Of a stretch of DNA of 64,000 nt, positions 1 to 37,449 are shown piece after piece. The first letter of the stretch is position 1; the number at the start of each line of letters is the position of its first letter. The stretch is from Diadophis punctatus similis. Its lineage: Eukaryota > Chordata > Lepidosauria > Squamata > Dipsadidae. The notes under the pieces were generated by a model. It saw only the letters and a program-made list of their open reading frames with translations, made no database searches and was not told where the DNA came from. Position numbers and translations under genes: made by a program. The stretch lies in the NCBI GenBank assembly GCA_023053685.1, contig JALIGW010000028.1, forward strand, positions 7,352,501 to 7,416,500. Direction: 5' to 3'.

Positions 1-348
1 TTGGGACTCAGGGCGGCTTACAGCAGAGATTAGAACTACAGATTAAAAAAGGCATTTAAAAACATCATATTACGATATAAAAAACCATTCATCCTTGGGG
101 GAATCATCTCTTCACCCCGCCTGCCGGAAGAGCCATGTTTTTACTGCCTTGCGGAAGGCCAGTAGGGTGGGGATAGTCCGGATCTCTGGCGGGAGTTGGT
201 TCCAGAGAGATGGGGCTCCCACAGAGAAGGCCCTCCCCCGTGGGCCCGCCAGCCGGCATTGTTTGGCAGACGGGACCTGGAGGAGGCCCTCTCTGTGGGA
301 CCTCACTGGTCGTAGGGAGGAATGTGGCAGGATGCGGTCCCGAAGAAT
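1..348 (-). mobile_element. L2-clade LINE, 3' fragment (continues beyond the window edge)
   Basis: On the minus strand the end of an L2 reverse-transcriptase ORF is readable (HREGLLQVPSAKQ, then FSVGAPSLWNQLPPE), matching the copies at 29791-30318 and 35952-37265. The ggactcagggcggc motif near base 5 is the L2 tail. 5'-truncated near 348. Confidence 0.8.
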
Positions 349-824
349 TCTCTTGTGGTCTCATCAGCATTACTGAGAGAAGAATTTCAGCTGAAGGAAG
401 GACACAGGTCAACATCATCATTTACAATTTTTCATGCATTGTAAATCAGACTTGAACAAAGACAGTAGGGAGGGAGATTATCTTTGGAAGCTGGGAGAAG
501 AATTTTCAAAGCTTGCTTCTACCTTAGAAAGAAGAATTCCACTGAAATGGATAGTTGTTAACATTCCACCTTGAGATGAGAAGTGGAAAAGGAAAACGAC
601 GAGGAGGAGAAAATAAGCCTTTAAAGCCGCATCTTTCCAATTCGGCATCTTTAACTTCAAAGGCTGAAAAATTCTGGGACTTGAAGTCCACATATCTTAA
701 AATTTCCAAGTTCGAAAAATACTATCTTAAAGCAATGGGCTGAGAAAGAGAAGAACCCTAGTGTCTGGTAGGCAGCAGAGATTGTGGGTGCTTTTCCATT
801 ATTGCTAATGCTATACTTGGAAAG
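349..824. other. Unassigned sequence with one MITE-arm remnant
   Basis: No gene seen. About 660-720 resembles one arm of the palindromic hAT MITE family (ggacttgaagtccacatatc), degenerate and without its partner arm. Confidence 0.4.
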
Positions 825-1935
825 CAGTGGTGAAATCCTATTTTTTTTACTACCGGTTCTGTGGGCGTGGCTTGGTGGGCGTGATGTTGCTTGGTGGGCG
901 TGGCTTGGTGGGCATGACAGGGGAAGGATACTGCAAAATCTCCATCCCACCCCACTCCGGGGGAAGGATACTGCAAAATCCCCATTCCCTCCCCACTCCT
1001 GGGGGAAGGATACTGCAAAATCCCCATTCCCACCCCACTACTGGGGGAAGGATATTGCAAAATCCCCATTCCCTCCCCACTCCTGGGGGAAGGATACTGC
1101 AAAATCCCCATTTCCTCCCCACTCCTGGGGGAAGGATACTGCAAAATCCCCATTCCCACCCCACTCCAGGGGAAGGATACTGCAAAATCCCCATTCCCAC
1201 CCCACTCCTGGGGGAAGGATACTGCAAAATCCCCATTTCCTCCCCACTCCAGGGGAAGGATACTGCAAAATCCCCATTCCCACCCCACTCCAGGGGAAGG
1301 ATACTGCAAAATCCCCATTCCCACCCCACTCCTGGGGGGAAGGATACTGCAAAATCCCCATTCCCTCCCCACTCCTGGGGGGAAGGATACTGCAAAATCC
1401 CCATTCCCACCCCACTACTGGGGGAAGGATATTGCAAAATCCCCATTCCTTCCCCACTCCAGGGGAAGGATACTGCAAAATCCCCATTCCCTCCCCACTC
1501 CTGGGGGAAGGATACTGCAAAATCCCCATTTCCTCCCCACTCCTGGGGGAAGGATACTGCAAAATCCCCATTCCCACCCCACTCCAGGGGAAGGATACTG
1601 CAAAATCCCCATTCCCTCCCCACTCCTGGGGGAAGGATACTGCAAAATCCCCATTTCCTCCCCACTCCAGGGGAAGGATACTGCAAAATCCCCATTCCCA
1701 CCCCACTCCAGGGGAAGGATACTGCAAAATCCCCATTCCCTCCCCACTCCTGGGGGGAAGGATACTGCAAAATCCCCATTCCCACCCCACTCCTGGGGGA
1801 AGGATATTGCAAAATCTCCATTCCCACCCCACTCGGGGGCCAGCCAGAGGTGGTATTTGCCGGTTCTCCGAACTACTCAAAATTTCCGCTACCGGTTCTC
1901 CAGAACCTGTCAGAACCTGCTGCATTTCACCCCTG
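825..1935 (+). mobile_element. Non-autonomous hAT-type element with a 22-copy internal minisatellite
   Basis: The ends are inverted repeats (CAGTGGTGAAATCC and its near complement gcatttcacccctg). Relatives lie at 16866-17100 (opposite strand) and 28251-28585. Shared non-repeat parts are the gtgggcgtggcttggtgggcg segment and the right segment with ctaccggttctccagaacc. Between them is a tandem array not seen at this size in the relatives. The target duplication is degenerate here, but the relative at 16866 has an exact 8-bp one. Confidence 0.8.
920..1840. repeat. Minisatellite, about 22 copies of a 40-43 bp unit
   Basis: The unit begins ggggaaggatactgcaaaat and continues through ccccattcc(c/t)(a/t)ccccactcc. 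I counted 22 occurrences of aaggata(c/t)tgc. Units differ by a few bases (cca versus cct ends, acc versus tcc, three to six G). The array is open in several frames on both strands, which makes long spurious ORFs. Confidence 0.93.
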
Positions 1936-4572
1936 CTTTTAGAAGAATTAGTGCAGATATGGTTTAAATGATGGTGAGAATTAAATGAGAAAAGAAAGCA
2001 GATGAGGGACATTCCTGAAAGAAGTTCTACCTGCCCATCTTTATCAAGTCTCAAACTGGATGTGTGAGGGCAGAGAATATCATAGCAAAGTTCACAGCCT
2101 ACAAGGCTGTGTTAGTGTGATTCAGTGTACAGCCATTACTGGAACAACCTAAAACTTGTCTTCCTTACTGATAATGTCACCACAGCAATCTCTGGTTAAC
2201 TATAAATCTGTGGAAATGCATAGAGAGTGACCTAGAAATAGGTAAGCTTATTTCTCACAGTATGACATTTGTTCCATGGTTCAAATATAATGTTTGGCTT
2301 AAGGCGATATGAGAAATAATTGAAGTTTGAGCTGCATACAAAAAACATTAAAAGAGAAAAAAAGAATTTCAAGTTAACCCATCCGGGACATAACATTATC
2401 AAAATAGTCAAACTCAGAAGTTTTCCCAGGATCTGTTTGAATTCCAACACCAGTAAAGAAATCTGAAATTACATGTGTTTCACCCCTTGTTTAGAGTGAT
2501 GAGTATGTGTCAAGCATTTGAAATGTGCTGTGTAAAATTATAAGAACTTAGGTCTGTAATAAAGATAGTAAGAGATTTTGCCCTTTTGTTGGGATGAGAT
2601 TTGCAGTGAATGTAACATAGATTTTGTGGAGTTCTTGGTGCTTTCTGATCTTGCTTGTTTGCTTACAGACATTTCATTACCCAAGTAGGTAACATCATCA
2701 GTACAAAAACACAGTTGAACCCTGAGTTATAGATATTCTCTTCTATTGAAGATAGATTTTATTATGAAACAAGGAGTCTAGACATGAATACTAATATAAT
2801 ACACTGAAGATGAAGGCAATTGTGGCTGTTGGGGAAATGGAAATTATACATAAATGGCAAAAAATTAAAACAAACAGATAAATATTAATATGTTTATTAA
2901 AGAGGAGGAAAAAGATAGAGAAATGTTAACATATGCTGACACAAAAGTAATTGACATTATGTGATTTACCAGAAATGAATGTTCATTGAAGGAAGAGGTA
3001 GTTGTGTATAACAACAAAATTTTGCCCACTTTGTTACATGGAACTGAGAGTTGGGGTATTAAAAAAAAACCCCATAAAGGTAAGTTGATTGCAATAGGGA
3101 CAGATAAGAAAAGAATGAATTAAGAATGAATGAGTGAAGAATGAATGCGAACCGAACTCAAAAATCCTATATAGCTTATAAAGAGAATGAAAGAGATCTG
3201 ATTTGCAAAGCAAATATATATTAAGAAAGAGTAAATGGGTTGAGAGAAGGAAGAAGACCAAGGCAACTGTGGCTGGCTGGAATTTTTTTCCCAAGAGGTA
3301 AGAGAGTTTTAAAACTAAAAGGCAATATGTTGATATCTGTATTTATATGGAAACAAGGACTGCTTGTGAAGATAGTCAGGCAGAGATATAAGGTTAAGTT
3401 TAAGTTTAAATTGGATTTAATATCCTTTCTCTTATCTTCTGCTGTTGATTTCTTCACTTTTTCTATGCTTTGCATTATATTGCTTACTCTTAAAAGAAAT
3501 AGCATGATGGTCTGACAAATCTTCATCAGCTATAGGACTGTATAATTACACTTCCCAGCAAGATTGATCTTTTGTAAATGAGTGTTCTTTATAACTACTG
3601 ACTAAATGCCTCCAAATTGCTTTGGTGCCAATCCAGGTAATATTGCTTAATCATGCTAACTCTTGAAATGTTGAATATTACAAGTGTGGGTTTTTAGGCT
3701 CTGAATGAAACAGGTGCCCTTCACAGATTGTGTCTCACGGGTGGTGCTAAGAAGAAATACCAAGCACAACATCCTCATTATGAGTATTTGCAGGGTTTAG
3801 GGTCCCTGGAACATCCTATAGGGCAGAGCTGGATAAACCAGAGTTAATGGTTTGGGGGCCCCAGTGGCATTAGTAGAGTAAACAGAGCCAAACAAATTTT
3901 TGTGGGAGTTTGGGGATTTTTCAGAAGTACCTTCCATTTTATACTTAAAGCAACGTAGCCTCCCTATTTCCTCCCTTCCCATTTTAAAACACAAACCTGC
4001 CTTAACACAGCATTTGCTTTTTAAAAGCCCTACAATCCAAAAGGGCAAATATTTGGCTTTGCCCATTCTGTGATCTCCTGGCACACTTGCCCACTTCTTC
4101 AATGGCAGTGATGAGAAAAACATTAAAAAGCTGCCTCTAGCTGCACAAATATGGATCCACATTCATTGTAAAGAAGCATAAAAAGTGCGATCATTTGTGT
4201 GCTGCTGCACTATTGGCGAGGCAGATAGTGACTTCTGAGAGTTATTATTCAACAAAATCCAGAGACCCACAAGTTGCCTTCTCCTCTAAAATACGTATGT
4301 TGCATTTGTGCTGTTGTGCAAACACGTGGATAGAAGCTATCCAAAATCAAGGTCTAGAAAAATATTAGTTTTGCAAACAAACCTTGCATTTACTTTGACA
4401 GTAAATGTTTTAGGATATAATGCAACCAAAGGACATCAAATGGATGAAGTTCTACCATGTAGATTAATGTTCTATTGCTTACTTATCTCGACTGGGCTCT
4501 AGATTAGTTGGTATCTTTTAGATAAATGGAACTGCAGTTTCCGGAATTGTCAGGGTATGGCTAACTTGGATG
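1936..4572. other. No recognisable gene or repeat
   Basis: AT-rich single-copy-looking sequence downstream of RHOV. Short ORFs on both strands show no family features. No exon of the expected neighbour SPINT1 (Kunitz-type protein) was recognised. Confidence 0.5.
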
Positions 4573-4811
4573 CAGAGGTGCCAAACTTAAGGCCCGCGGG
4601 GCCGCCCTGGAAACAGTGAAGGACTGGCCTGCAGTGCCTCTCCAGTGAAAATTGAGTGGCCCTCCTGAATTCCATTTTCGCTAGCAGAGTGCTTGGGCCA
4701 CCACAGGCGCCCCTGACACGAGTGACACCGAACTGGCCACACCCACCTGGCCCCCTAAGGTCAAACACAACGCTGATGCAGCCCTCAATGAAATTGAGTT
4801 TGACACCCCTG
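4573..4811. mobile_element. hAT-type MITE (CAGAGGTGCCAAACTT ends)
   Basis: The left end cagaggtgccaaactt and right end gagtttgacacccctg are imperfect inverted repeats of the kind seen at 21282-21415 and 44180-44302. The interior is GC-rich. The target duplication is degraded. Confidence 0.55.
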
Positions 4812-7800
4812 CTCTAATGCCAATACATTTGAAAGGCACTAAGTTAGAAATAATTCAAGATGGCACAGAGCAGCAAATATCTCAGATTTTATGTAGCATT
4901 TCCCAAAATGTATTTCAATCAGCAGTTTTGATTATCAGATATTTTCCAATTACTGTTCTTTTAGGGAGAAAAAGTATAAATAGTATCTGAGTAGCCTGCT
5001 CCTGTTCAGCCACCATAAAAGCTTGTGAGCTGAATTTTTTTTTGTTCTTGTTTGTTGTCATATCTTTGCAACCCAAATCACATAATTATTCAGATGCTAT
5101 ATTGTTACTTAAAAAACCTGCACACACTGACTTTCACATCACGCAATGGTGAGCTGCTTACAATATCCAGATTTCATCACACATTGGTAGACAGACGGTG
5201 TTTTTCCATGATTACTAAAGGATGCCTGCATGCTGAAACATGTAGGTGCTTGCCACAAGCTAGGGACTGACCATTTGGTTTTGTTTTCAGATAGCTGCAA
5301 TACTTGCAAGTGATTGTAGCAATGGTTCAAGGCCAGAATCATAAAGCCTCTACGGGTACATTCCAATCAGCCACATAACTTCTACACAGAGCATCCATTG
5401 ACAATAACACATCTAATTCTGAGCTCGAGTGTGATCTTATTTTCGGAGTTTCTGCTTTCAATTTTTTATTTTAATTCATCACAACTAGGTAGGTGCCTAT
5501 TCCATGGTAGGTTTATAAGCTAGGAACATCATAGGTTTCAGGAAGTGCTTATCCTGAGAACTTATCAAGTGGGCAATCTGTTTTAGAGGTCCTAACTGCT
5601 CTCTTTGCTGAATACACAATTTTGTGTGGATTTTTGAACATACTGATTACTGAGCAACCTCTGTATACTAATACCATCAACAATTTGTGTGTATGCATAA
5701 ACAGAAATGATGTAATATTTAATTTAGCTTATATTTAGAACTTTAATGAGAATTCATGTGTCATGTTGTAATGACTTTTTAAAAAATGACTTTTATGGTG
5801 ATCAAAAGTGATTTTTAGATATGCAATCTGTACCACCAGATATCTAAATGAATGGGTGAGTACAATAGACTGTGGCTTGAAGTTGTCTTCTTTGGGTTTT
5901 TATTTATTTATTTGCATTATATAGCAGAACAGAGAAAATAATACAATGCAAACAATAATTATGTTCAAATAGAATATATTTGATACAGAAAAAAGAATGA
6001 TGTGCAATCTCTAAGGCAATAACAGCATGGATTAAGCGTTCTTTCTTTCCTGTAAAAGAACATTGTTGGGTACCATCAATATGAATCAACAACAACCAAA
6101 TATCCCTAATGAATTTTGAATAAAAGGGGGGAAATAAGACGGTACCTATGAATTCCTGCTAAATTGGCACTACTTTTGAGGTCTGATCCTCAGCTAAGGC
6201 TGTTCCAGGACTCTTTTGTGATGCCCATTGGAAATGCATAAAGACCCATTTGTAAACATTTTCTTTTTATACAGCAGAACTGAAGTATGCCACATGGAAT
6301 GAGCAATGCTCAATGGCTGTTTCCGCAATGACACATTTCCAGGACATTGATACATTTCTGTGCAGACCACAAAGGTGAGTAGTCATGGCTCAGCTTCCCA
6401 GTGTACATACCTGTGGCAAAAAAAAAAAAGGATATAGAGAAGATGATCACATTTGATCATTCGTATCTGGTTTGGATGTGATTCGCAATATGACTGATAT
6501 TTGTCTTCATATCTGGAGAGGATCTAAAATATGATTCAACTATCTATGTGCATTTATAGGATACCTAGGAAAGAATCCAATGTGTAAACAACTTCAGGTG
6601 TCATTCCAAGTTATGGAAATAATTTGTAGAGAACATGTATGATCAACAAGCCTGTTTCAACTCCAATATCCATGATGTACTAACCTTGTCAATGTTACCT
6701 ATATAGCTTTCCTTTGCTCTCTTTGCCTGCCTTCCACCTTCTCTCTCCCTCTCCCTCTCCCCCTCTCGATCTCTGTCTCTCCTTGCTATCACTTTCTTCT
6801 CCCTCTTCTATCACATGCTTCTTCCCTTTTTCATTTTCTGCTTTCCTCTCATATTTTATCTCTATTTTCCTCAAACCTTTCAAGCAGAATTTGTCTTGAA
6901 TCATTTAAAATGGCAAACATTCCCACACCTGAATGCCATCAAAGGTGGCAATCTTCTCTTTCCTTTTCGGACCATTGAAGTGGACACTCTTCTCCTTTTC
7001 AGTGACTGTGCTGCACATGTGCCAAAAATGGAACATGAATTAGTCAACTCTCTAGCACTTTGGAGTCAACATTATCAATGTCCGGGGAACAGCTTTTCTC
7101 AATGAATGCTCTTCAGATGTGCTGGACTATTCTCCCATTGTACACATTCATTATAGTTGGGCTATAGATTTATGGTCATTGTATCCCAATGTACCTACAG
7201 CAGAGAACATCAGGTTAGGGAAGCTGCTTTATACTTTTGGAAAATACTGTGTCATATGTTCCCTTTGAGATTGTGCTTTTAATTCAGTCTTTTTGTGTGT
7301 GGTTATCTTTCCATCTCAGATGTAAACTTCATCTAGCTGTAATAGTTGCACAACATAAATATTAATTGCTAACTTGGTAAACCTGATTATTCTGCTACAG
7401 GTTTCAGGGAGGGAACATTAAGCCTTCAGTATTAGCAGCGAAATACAAAGGAATATGATTTAGGGCCCAATCCCTGATATAAATGTATAACAAGAATTGC
7501 TAATTTCCTTCCACCTAAATAGCATTATTGGCATGGTAGTGGGTGGCATCTTATTAAAATAGACAATACAGTATCAGTTTGCCTAGCATGGAAAGTCTTA
7601 GAATATGTGAACAGAGCATAATTTAGGGAGGAAAAAGAATGCATACTCAGAGCTGCTGGACTTTTAATCTTGAATTTAGTTTGAACAGGTTAAACTTTGA
7701 TTATGCTAAAATCATACTTTCTAAGGATGACTTTAAAAATGAATCAGAAAGTTTGTTCACACAGAAAGTTTACATCAAAGTAAATCACGCATCAATCTTT

Positions 7801-8557
7801 TCAGTGGATGCCCAGACTACATTCCTGTTGAAAATGTTCAGAAATTATTTCACACTCAAACATACACACATATATAACCACATATTTTCTGCAATATTTC
7901 AGTTTGTGGTATGCTTTTCACATATGAATCCAAATATTCTTAGAATAGCACTATATCACACTGCCTTTTTTTGAGCCATAGGCATTTTCCCACATAATTT
8001 CATTGGGAAATATTGTGTTGTTTTAAGGATGTGACATAGCCACTCTTCACGTGGATTAATCCTCAGTTATATCTTGGAGGCTTATTTTACTTTCTTTTAC
8101 TTTTAAGAGGGCTGAAGTGGAAATTTTGGTTCTGCATTAATTCTCTGCATCAATCCTCTATTCATTATTATGACTTGAAAATGAGATATAACTCTCAAAT
8201 TCATAACTGAAGCATTAACTCAAGTTTCATTCAACCATCCTTGCTCTCGTGCCCTGTAGGCAAGTTGGGATTTCTATTCCCAGATTTCATTAATTTGTTC
8301 AATTAATATGCTGTCAAGCTTTCAAAAGCTGTAAAAACTGGTCATCTTGCCTGAAATATATGTATATATAAATTAACTTGGCTGCTGGACTCAGTACATC
8401 AGCATTAGACCATTCTGTCCCAGATGTTTGAAGGTAGCGTGGACCATTTGATGCTACACTTCTCCTTCTTGACTCCCAGGCAAGTTTCGCCATAATCCAA
8501 CAAGAGCTTGTGATTCACGCTACTTTGGCTTACAAATGTTTCTTACTGGAGTCAGTT
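4812..8557. other. No recognisable gene; includes RHOV 3' flank
   Basis: AT-rich sequence. Notable only for a pyrimidine-rich tract at about 6709-6800 (ctctccctctccctctcccc). The part nearest 8557 should be RHOV 3' UTR, whose end I cannot place. Confidence 0.45.
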
Positions 8558-32853
<24,296 letters not shown>

Positions 32854-33350
32854 CGCTGGAGGAGCCGGAAGGGGCCCCCTTCGGCTTCCTCTTTGGAAAA
32901 GGGGGTACGATTTGAAGCACAAAATGTTGCAGTTGTGGAGATCGCTTTCTTTTCTTAAAACACCCAAACCAACCCAGACCAAAAGAACCCAGCCCAGTAA
33001 CTTTCAGGGGACGGTGGCACCCGAGGATCAAGACGACCTGAGAGCCCCGCCGTGGGTCAGGCACCGTTTCCCACGCAAAGCGGCAGCTTCTCTTTCTCAG
33101 GGTTACATTGCTCAGGTGTCCCGGAGCAGTGAAAGAGTAGCCAGGACAGGTAGGTTTGTATCCTGGGCGGGAATTTCATCCTCTCAAGCTTTACATTTAA
33201 CTTCCCAGGTCTGTCAGGTGCTTTTGTTTTTCCTAGGGCCTCCTTCATTTGCATAAGGCCCACCTCCTTTTCCCTGTAACTTGAGGCTGCGGCATCAGGA
33301 CTTCTCCTTCTCGGAACTGAGCGCCGGCTAGGTAAGGAAAAGCCGGTGGG
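32854..33350 (-). promoter_or_regulatory. Probable RHOV promoter / 5' UTR
   Basis: Moderately GC-rich, repeat-free sequence directly upstream of the RHOV start, bounded further out by an L1 fragment. This is the natural position for the RHOV promoter. No TATA box is evident on the minus strand. Start site unknown. Confidence 0.4.
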
Positions 33351-33542
33351 CTGAGCAATCAAAAGGCTCCCTGCATTAAAAAAAAACACAAATATAAAGG
33401 GGGCAAGTCTTGTTCCCTCTCAAAGTCCTAAGCAAACAAACAAGGTGGTTTGGTGCAACTATCTCTTTTGCAACACGATACCGCCACCCCCCCCCCCCAA
33501 CTATGTGATCTAAGTCAGCCTTTCTTCTCATCCTTGGCAATG

Positions 33543-34132
33543 TTTTTTTTTAATTTATTAAAAAGTTTTTTATTTATAAAACAGATAAAAGAACAAAGAG
33601 ACAAAACATACAATAACCATAAAGAACAAGTACATGACGAATCGTAATCTAGTATACATATTTACATTCCGCTAATTTATACATCTTTATTTATCTTAAA
33701 TTGCAAAGCATGAGTTATAGTTTTCCTTTCATCTCCACCATTTTAATTTTTAATCTTGGTTCTCCTTTTTCCCCACCAATGATATAATTTGTTCCAGGTT
33801 TCAATGTATTCTGTTTCATCTTTTCCCTTCATTTCTAACGTTAACCTATCCATTTCAGCACATGTTAATATTTTACGTAAAATTTCTTCTTCTGTGGGTA
33901 TGTTTTGTTTTTTCCAATTTTGAGCAAAAGTTAACCTTGCGGCAGTCAATATATGTAGCATTAAGTATATTATGTTTTTGTCATATTTATCTAATGTTAT
34001 CCCTAATAAAAAGAGTTCTGGTTTGAGGTCCAATTTTATTTTTAATATTTCTTCCAGCCATTGTTTGATTATTGTCCAGAATTCTCGTGCTTTGTGGCAC
34101 TCCCACCACATATGATAATATGTGCCGGGTTG
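33543..34132 (-). mobile_element. L1 LINE, 5'-truncated 3' end
   Basis: The minus strand encodes an L1 ORF2 C-terminus (GTYYHMWWECHKAREFW, then PELFLLGITLD). The insertion is flanked by the duplication catccttggcaatg (33529-33542 and 34133-34146), with a T-rich stretch on the 3' side, as expected for target-primed L1 insertion. Confidence 0.9.
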
Positions 34133-34146
34133 CATCCTTGGCAATG

Positions 34147-34300
34147 TTAATTTAATTTAATTTATTGTTCTTATAAGCCACCCAATCCCGTGGGACTCAG
34201 GGTGGCATACAGCAGAGAGAAGAACAATCAATAAAAATACAATACAATACAATAAAACCATTTAAAAAATAGAAAAGTTAAAACCAGTCATCCATGGGGC
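34147..34300 (-). mobile_element. L2 LINE tail fragment
   Basis: A (TTTAA)-rich start, then gccacccaatcccgtgggac and tcagggtggcatacagcag, which is the L2 3' end. Confidence 0.7.
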
Positions 34301-35379
34301 ATTAAGATCTATTTTTAAGATGTGCGGATGTCAATTTCCAGAATTACCCAACCTGGTTGGGGGAAATGTCTGGACATTTCATAGGCAAAACGATTCAAGG
34401 AAATGTGTGCAATCCTCTTCTGAGCCCTTGGAGAACTATGATTTTTTTTAAAAAAAATCAAATAATAAAATGCTTCAGAAAGTGGGTCACTTAGGACCTG
34501 ATTCATAAACCCCAATCTTATTTATTTGTTTTTCCCAGCCTTAGCTGCCGTTCCCAGATACTTCCCAATCTGTCTCTTGAGGACACAACATGGGCTTCCT
34601 TCCATTACCCTACTTTACTTCAGAGTTTCCATGACACAGATGGGGACAAAGGTCCTTCTCAGTAATGACAATTTACAAAGAACTGGTTTTAATCTCCCAC
34701 CATGGTTAGGTGTGTATTTTTATAATATATATCCTGAAATTTTTTCACAGTTCCATTCAGTCACAGTACAGATTGGAGATACAGGCTACTCTTTTAACAG
34801 ATTTTCACAGCTCAAATTCTATAACCCAATCCATATACTTTTGGCAGCCATGGGCTTCATCTCACCACTATTTGCTTTATCCTCAAGTTATTATTAGTCA
34901 AGATATTGGTTGTGCGAGGCATTTGCAACATTTTGTCGCAGAAATGAAGCTTTCTCTTCAAATCATTAAAGCAGTTGTGCTTCATGCAAGTTTGTTTGGC
35001 TGTTTGTGGAGGCTGACAGATATATATGCACTATCCATATGTCCCTATGGAAAGACTAATCACATCCTACCCACCTAATTTTTGCACAGGGACAATACTT
35101 ATTTAAATTTTTGCTAAGGTTATTGCATGTAAATATAACTTGGCACAGTACCTCTGATTAGTACCTCTTTCCATCGCAGATTTATTTGCATAAAGGCATC
35201 TCTAAGCCATGCAAGTTAATGAAAACAAGTCTCGGCCCAAGCTGGGTCTTCCTGTTGTATTGCAGATGTAGCAGATCAGAGTTTCAGGAAAAAGACATCA
35301 TCCATGTGTCCAGCAAGTATGAAGTATCCACTGGTACTCATACCAATTATATTATGATTTAAAATGATGACTAATTTAT
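34301..35379. other. No recognisable gene or repeat
   Basis: AT-rich intergenic sequence with short unsupported ORFs. Confidence 0.45.
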
Positions 35380-35438
<59 letters not shown>

Positions 35439-35616
35439 CGAGTTGGAAGGGACCTTGGAGGTCTTAAGGCAGGAAACCCTACATCACTTCAGACAAATGG
35501 TTATCCAACATCTTCTTAAAAACTTCCAGTGTTGGAGCGTTCACAACTTCTGGAGGCAAGTTGTTCCACTGGTTAATTGTTCTAACTGTCAGGAAATTTC
35601 TCCTTAGTTCTAAGTT

Positions 35617-37449
35617 TATTTATTTATTTATTTATTATTTTATTTGGTAGCTTTTCTATGCCGCCCTATTCTCTCAGGACTCAGGGCGGCGTACAACATT
35701 TTATACAAAAACTCCAAACAAATTATTAAAAGCACTTAAAAACAGTAAAAAATATAAATATACACACATCATACATACATGGGGGAGACATCAGATATAA
35801 ATCGTCTCAACTCACCCCCGCCTGCAGGAAGAGCCATGTCTTAATGGCTTTTCGGAAGGCCAGCAAGGTGGGGATGGTTCGGATCTCCGGGGGAAGTTGG
35901 TTCCAGAGAGCAGGGGCCCCTACAGAGAAGGCCCTCCCACTGGCCCGCCAGTCAGTACTGTTTGGCTGACGGGACCTGGAGGAGACCCACTCTGTGGGCC
36001 CTAACCGGTCGAAGGGAGGAATGCGGCAGAATGCGGTCCTGGAGATAGCCTGGTCCTAAGCCATGTAGGGCTTTAAAGATGATGATCAGCACCTTGAATT
36101 GTACCCAGAGACCAATGGGCAGCCAATGCAGCTGGCGGAGTATAGGTGTTACGTGGGTGTACCTTGAAACACCCACCACAGCACGTGCAGCTGCATTTTG
36201 CACCAGTTGAAGTCTCCGAATACTCTTCAGGGGCAGCCCCATGTAGAGCGCATTGCAGTAGTCCAATCTAGAGGTGATAAGGGCGTGAGTGACCGTGAGT
36301 AGAGCCTCCTTCTCCAAGTATGGTCGCAATTGGTGCACCAGGCGAACCTGTGCAAAAGCCCCCCTAGCCACAGCTGTAAGGTATTGATCTAATTTTAGCT
36401 GTGGATCTAGGAGGACTCCCAAATTGCGAACCTGTTCTGAGGGAGTTAATTTTTCTCCCTCAAGAACCAAGGAGGGACAGTTGTCATAGTCCTTAGGAGG
36501 CAATATCCAGAGCCACACAGTCTTGTCGGGGTTGAGTCTAAGTCTGTTCCTCCCCATCCAGATCCTAACGTCGTCCAGGCACTGGCACATCACATCAACC
36601 GCCTCCCTGAATTTAGACGGGGTGGTAATGTACAGCTGGGTGTCGTCAGCGTACTGTTGGAAACTCACCCCATGTCTACGGATGATCTGCCCCAGCGGTT
36701 TCATGTAAATGTTGAACAGGATGGGTGAGAGGACCGAACCCTGAGGCACCCCATAGGTCAGGGGCCTAGGAGACGACCTCTGCCCACCTGCTAACACCGA
36801 CTGCATCCTGTCAGCGAGATAAGAGGAGAACCACCGCAAAACGGTGCCTCCCACTCCCAACTCGCTGAGACGATGCAGAAGGATACCATGGTCGATGGTA
36901 TCGAAAGCCGCTGAGAGGTCAAGTAGCACCAGGATGGAGGAGTTACCCCCATCCCGGGCTCGCCAGAGATCATCCATCAGGGCGACCAAGGCGGTTTCTG
37001 TGCTGTAACCGCGCCTGAAACCCGACTGATAGGAATCCAGATGATCAGTTTCCTCCAATAACCGAAGGAGCTGAGAGGCCACCACCTTCTCCACAACTTT
37101 ACCTATAAAAGGCAAGTTGGAGACCGGACGAAAGTTCTTCAAATCCGCTGGATCCAGCGAAGGCTTCTTGAGGAGGGGTCTCACCACTGCAACTTTTAAC
37201 GGTTGCGGTACGGAGCCCTCCCTCAAAGAAGCGTTGACAACCGCCTGGATCCAGCCGCGTGCCACCTCTCTGCTGGCCGAGACCAGCCACCCGGCACGGG
37301 TCCAATAAACAGGTGGCAGAACTCATAGCCCCCACAGCCTTGTCCACGTCCTCAGGAGAAACAGGCTCAAACTCTTCCCATAATGTTAAACCAAGACTTG
37401 CCCCTGTCAACTCAATGGACTCTGCCCAGCTAGAGTCCAGGTTCGACCG
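35617..37449 (-). mobile_element. L2-clade LINE with near-intact reverse transcriptase
   Basis: Inserted in CR1 with aagtt on both sides (35612-35616, 37450-37454). The tail is (ATTT)n, then cggcgtacaac-type L2 sequence. Confidence 0.92.
35952..37265 (-). pseudogene. L2 LINE reverse transcriptase, 5'-truncated, frameshifted upstream
   Basis: An open 437-codon frame carrying ordered RT motifs: NFRPVSNLPF (44-53), DLSAAFDTIDH (116-126), YGVPQGSVLSPILFN (171-185) and catalytic YADD (205-208), followed by the LGVLLDPQL and LHWLP regions of the C-terminus. The frame upstream continues in another phase (about 37280-37449, EEFEPVSPEDVDKAVGAM), showing a frameshift near 37270-37300. The endonuclease domain is missing. 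Retrotransposon-encoded, not a host gene. Confidence 0.9.

Noticed and set aside
920..1840. CRISPR-like regular array
   Set aside because: Units are contiguous with no unique spacers, in a vertebrate genome, inside a transposon.
784..2054. Long overlapping ORFs of 204-395 codons on both strands
   Set aside because: They are made by the minisatellite at 920-1840, which is stop-free in several frames. The translations are repeats of one 13-14 residue unit in shifted frames.
3797..4162. 121-codon minus-strand ORF downstream of RHOV as a SPINT1 exon or unknown gene
   Set aside because: No Kunitz pattern or other recognisable motif, and no splice context that supports an exon.
33743..34144. 133-codon minus-strand ORF upstream of RHOV
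   Set aside because: It is the C-terminus of L1 ORF2, with a 14-bp target duplication around the fragment.
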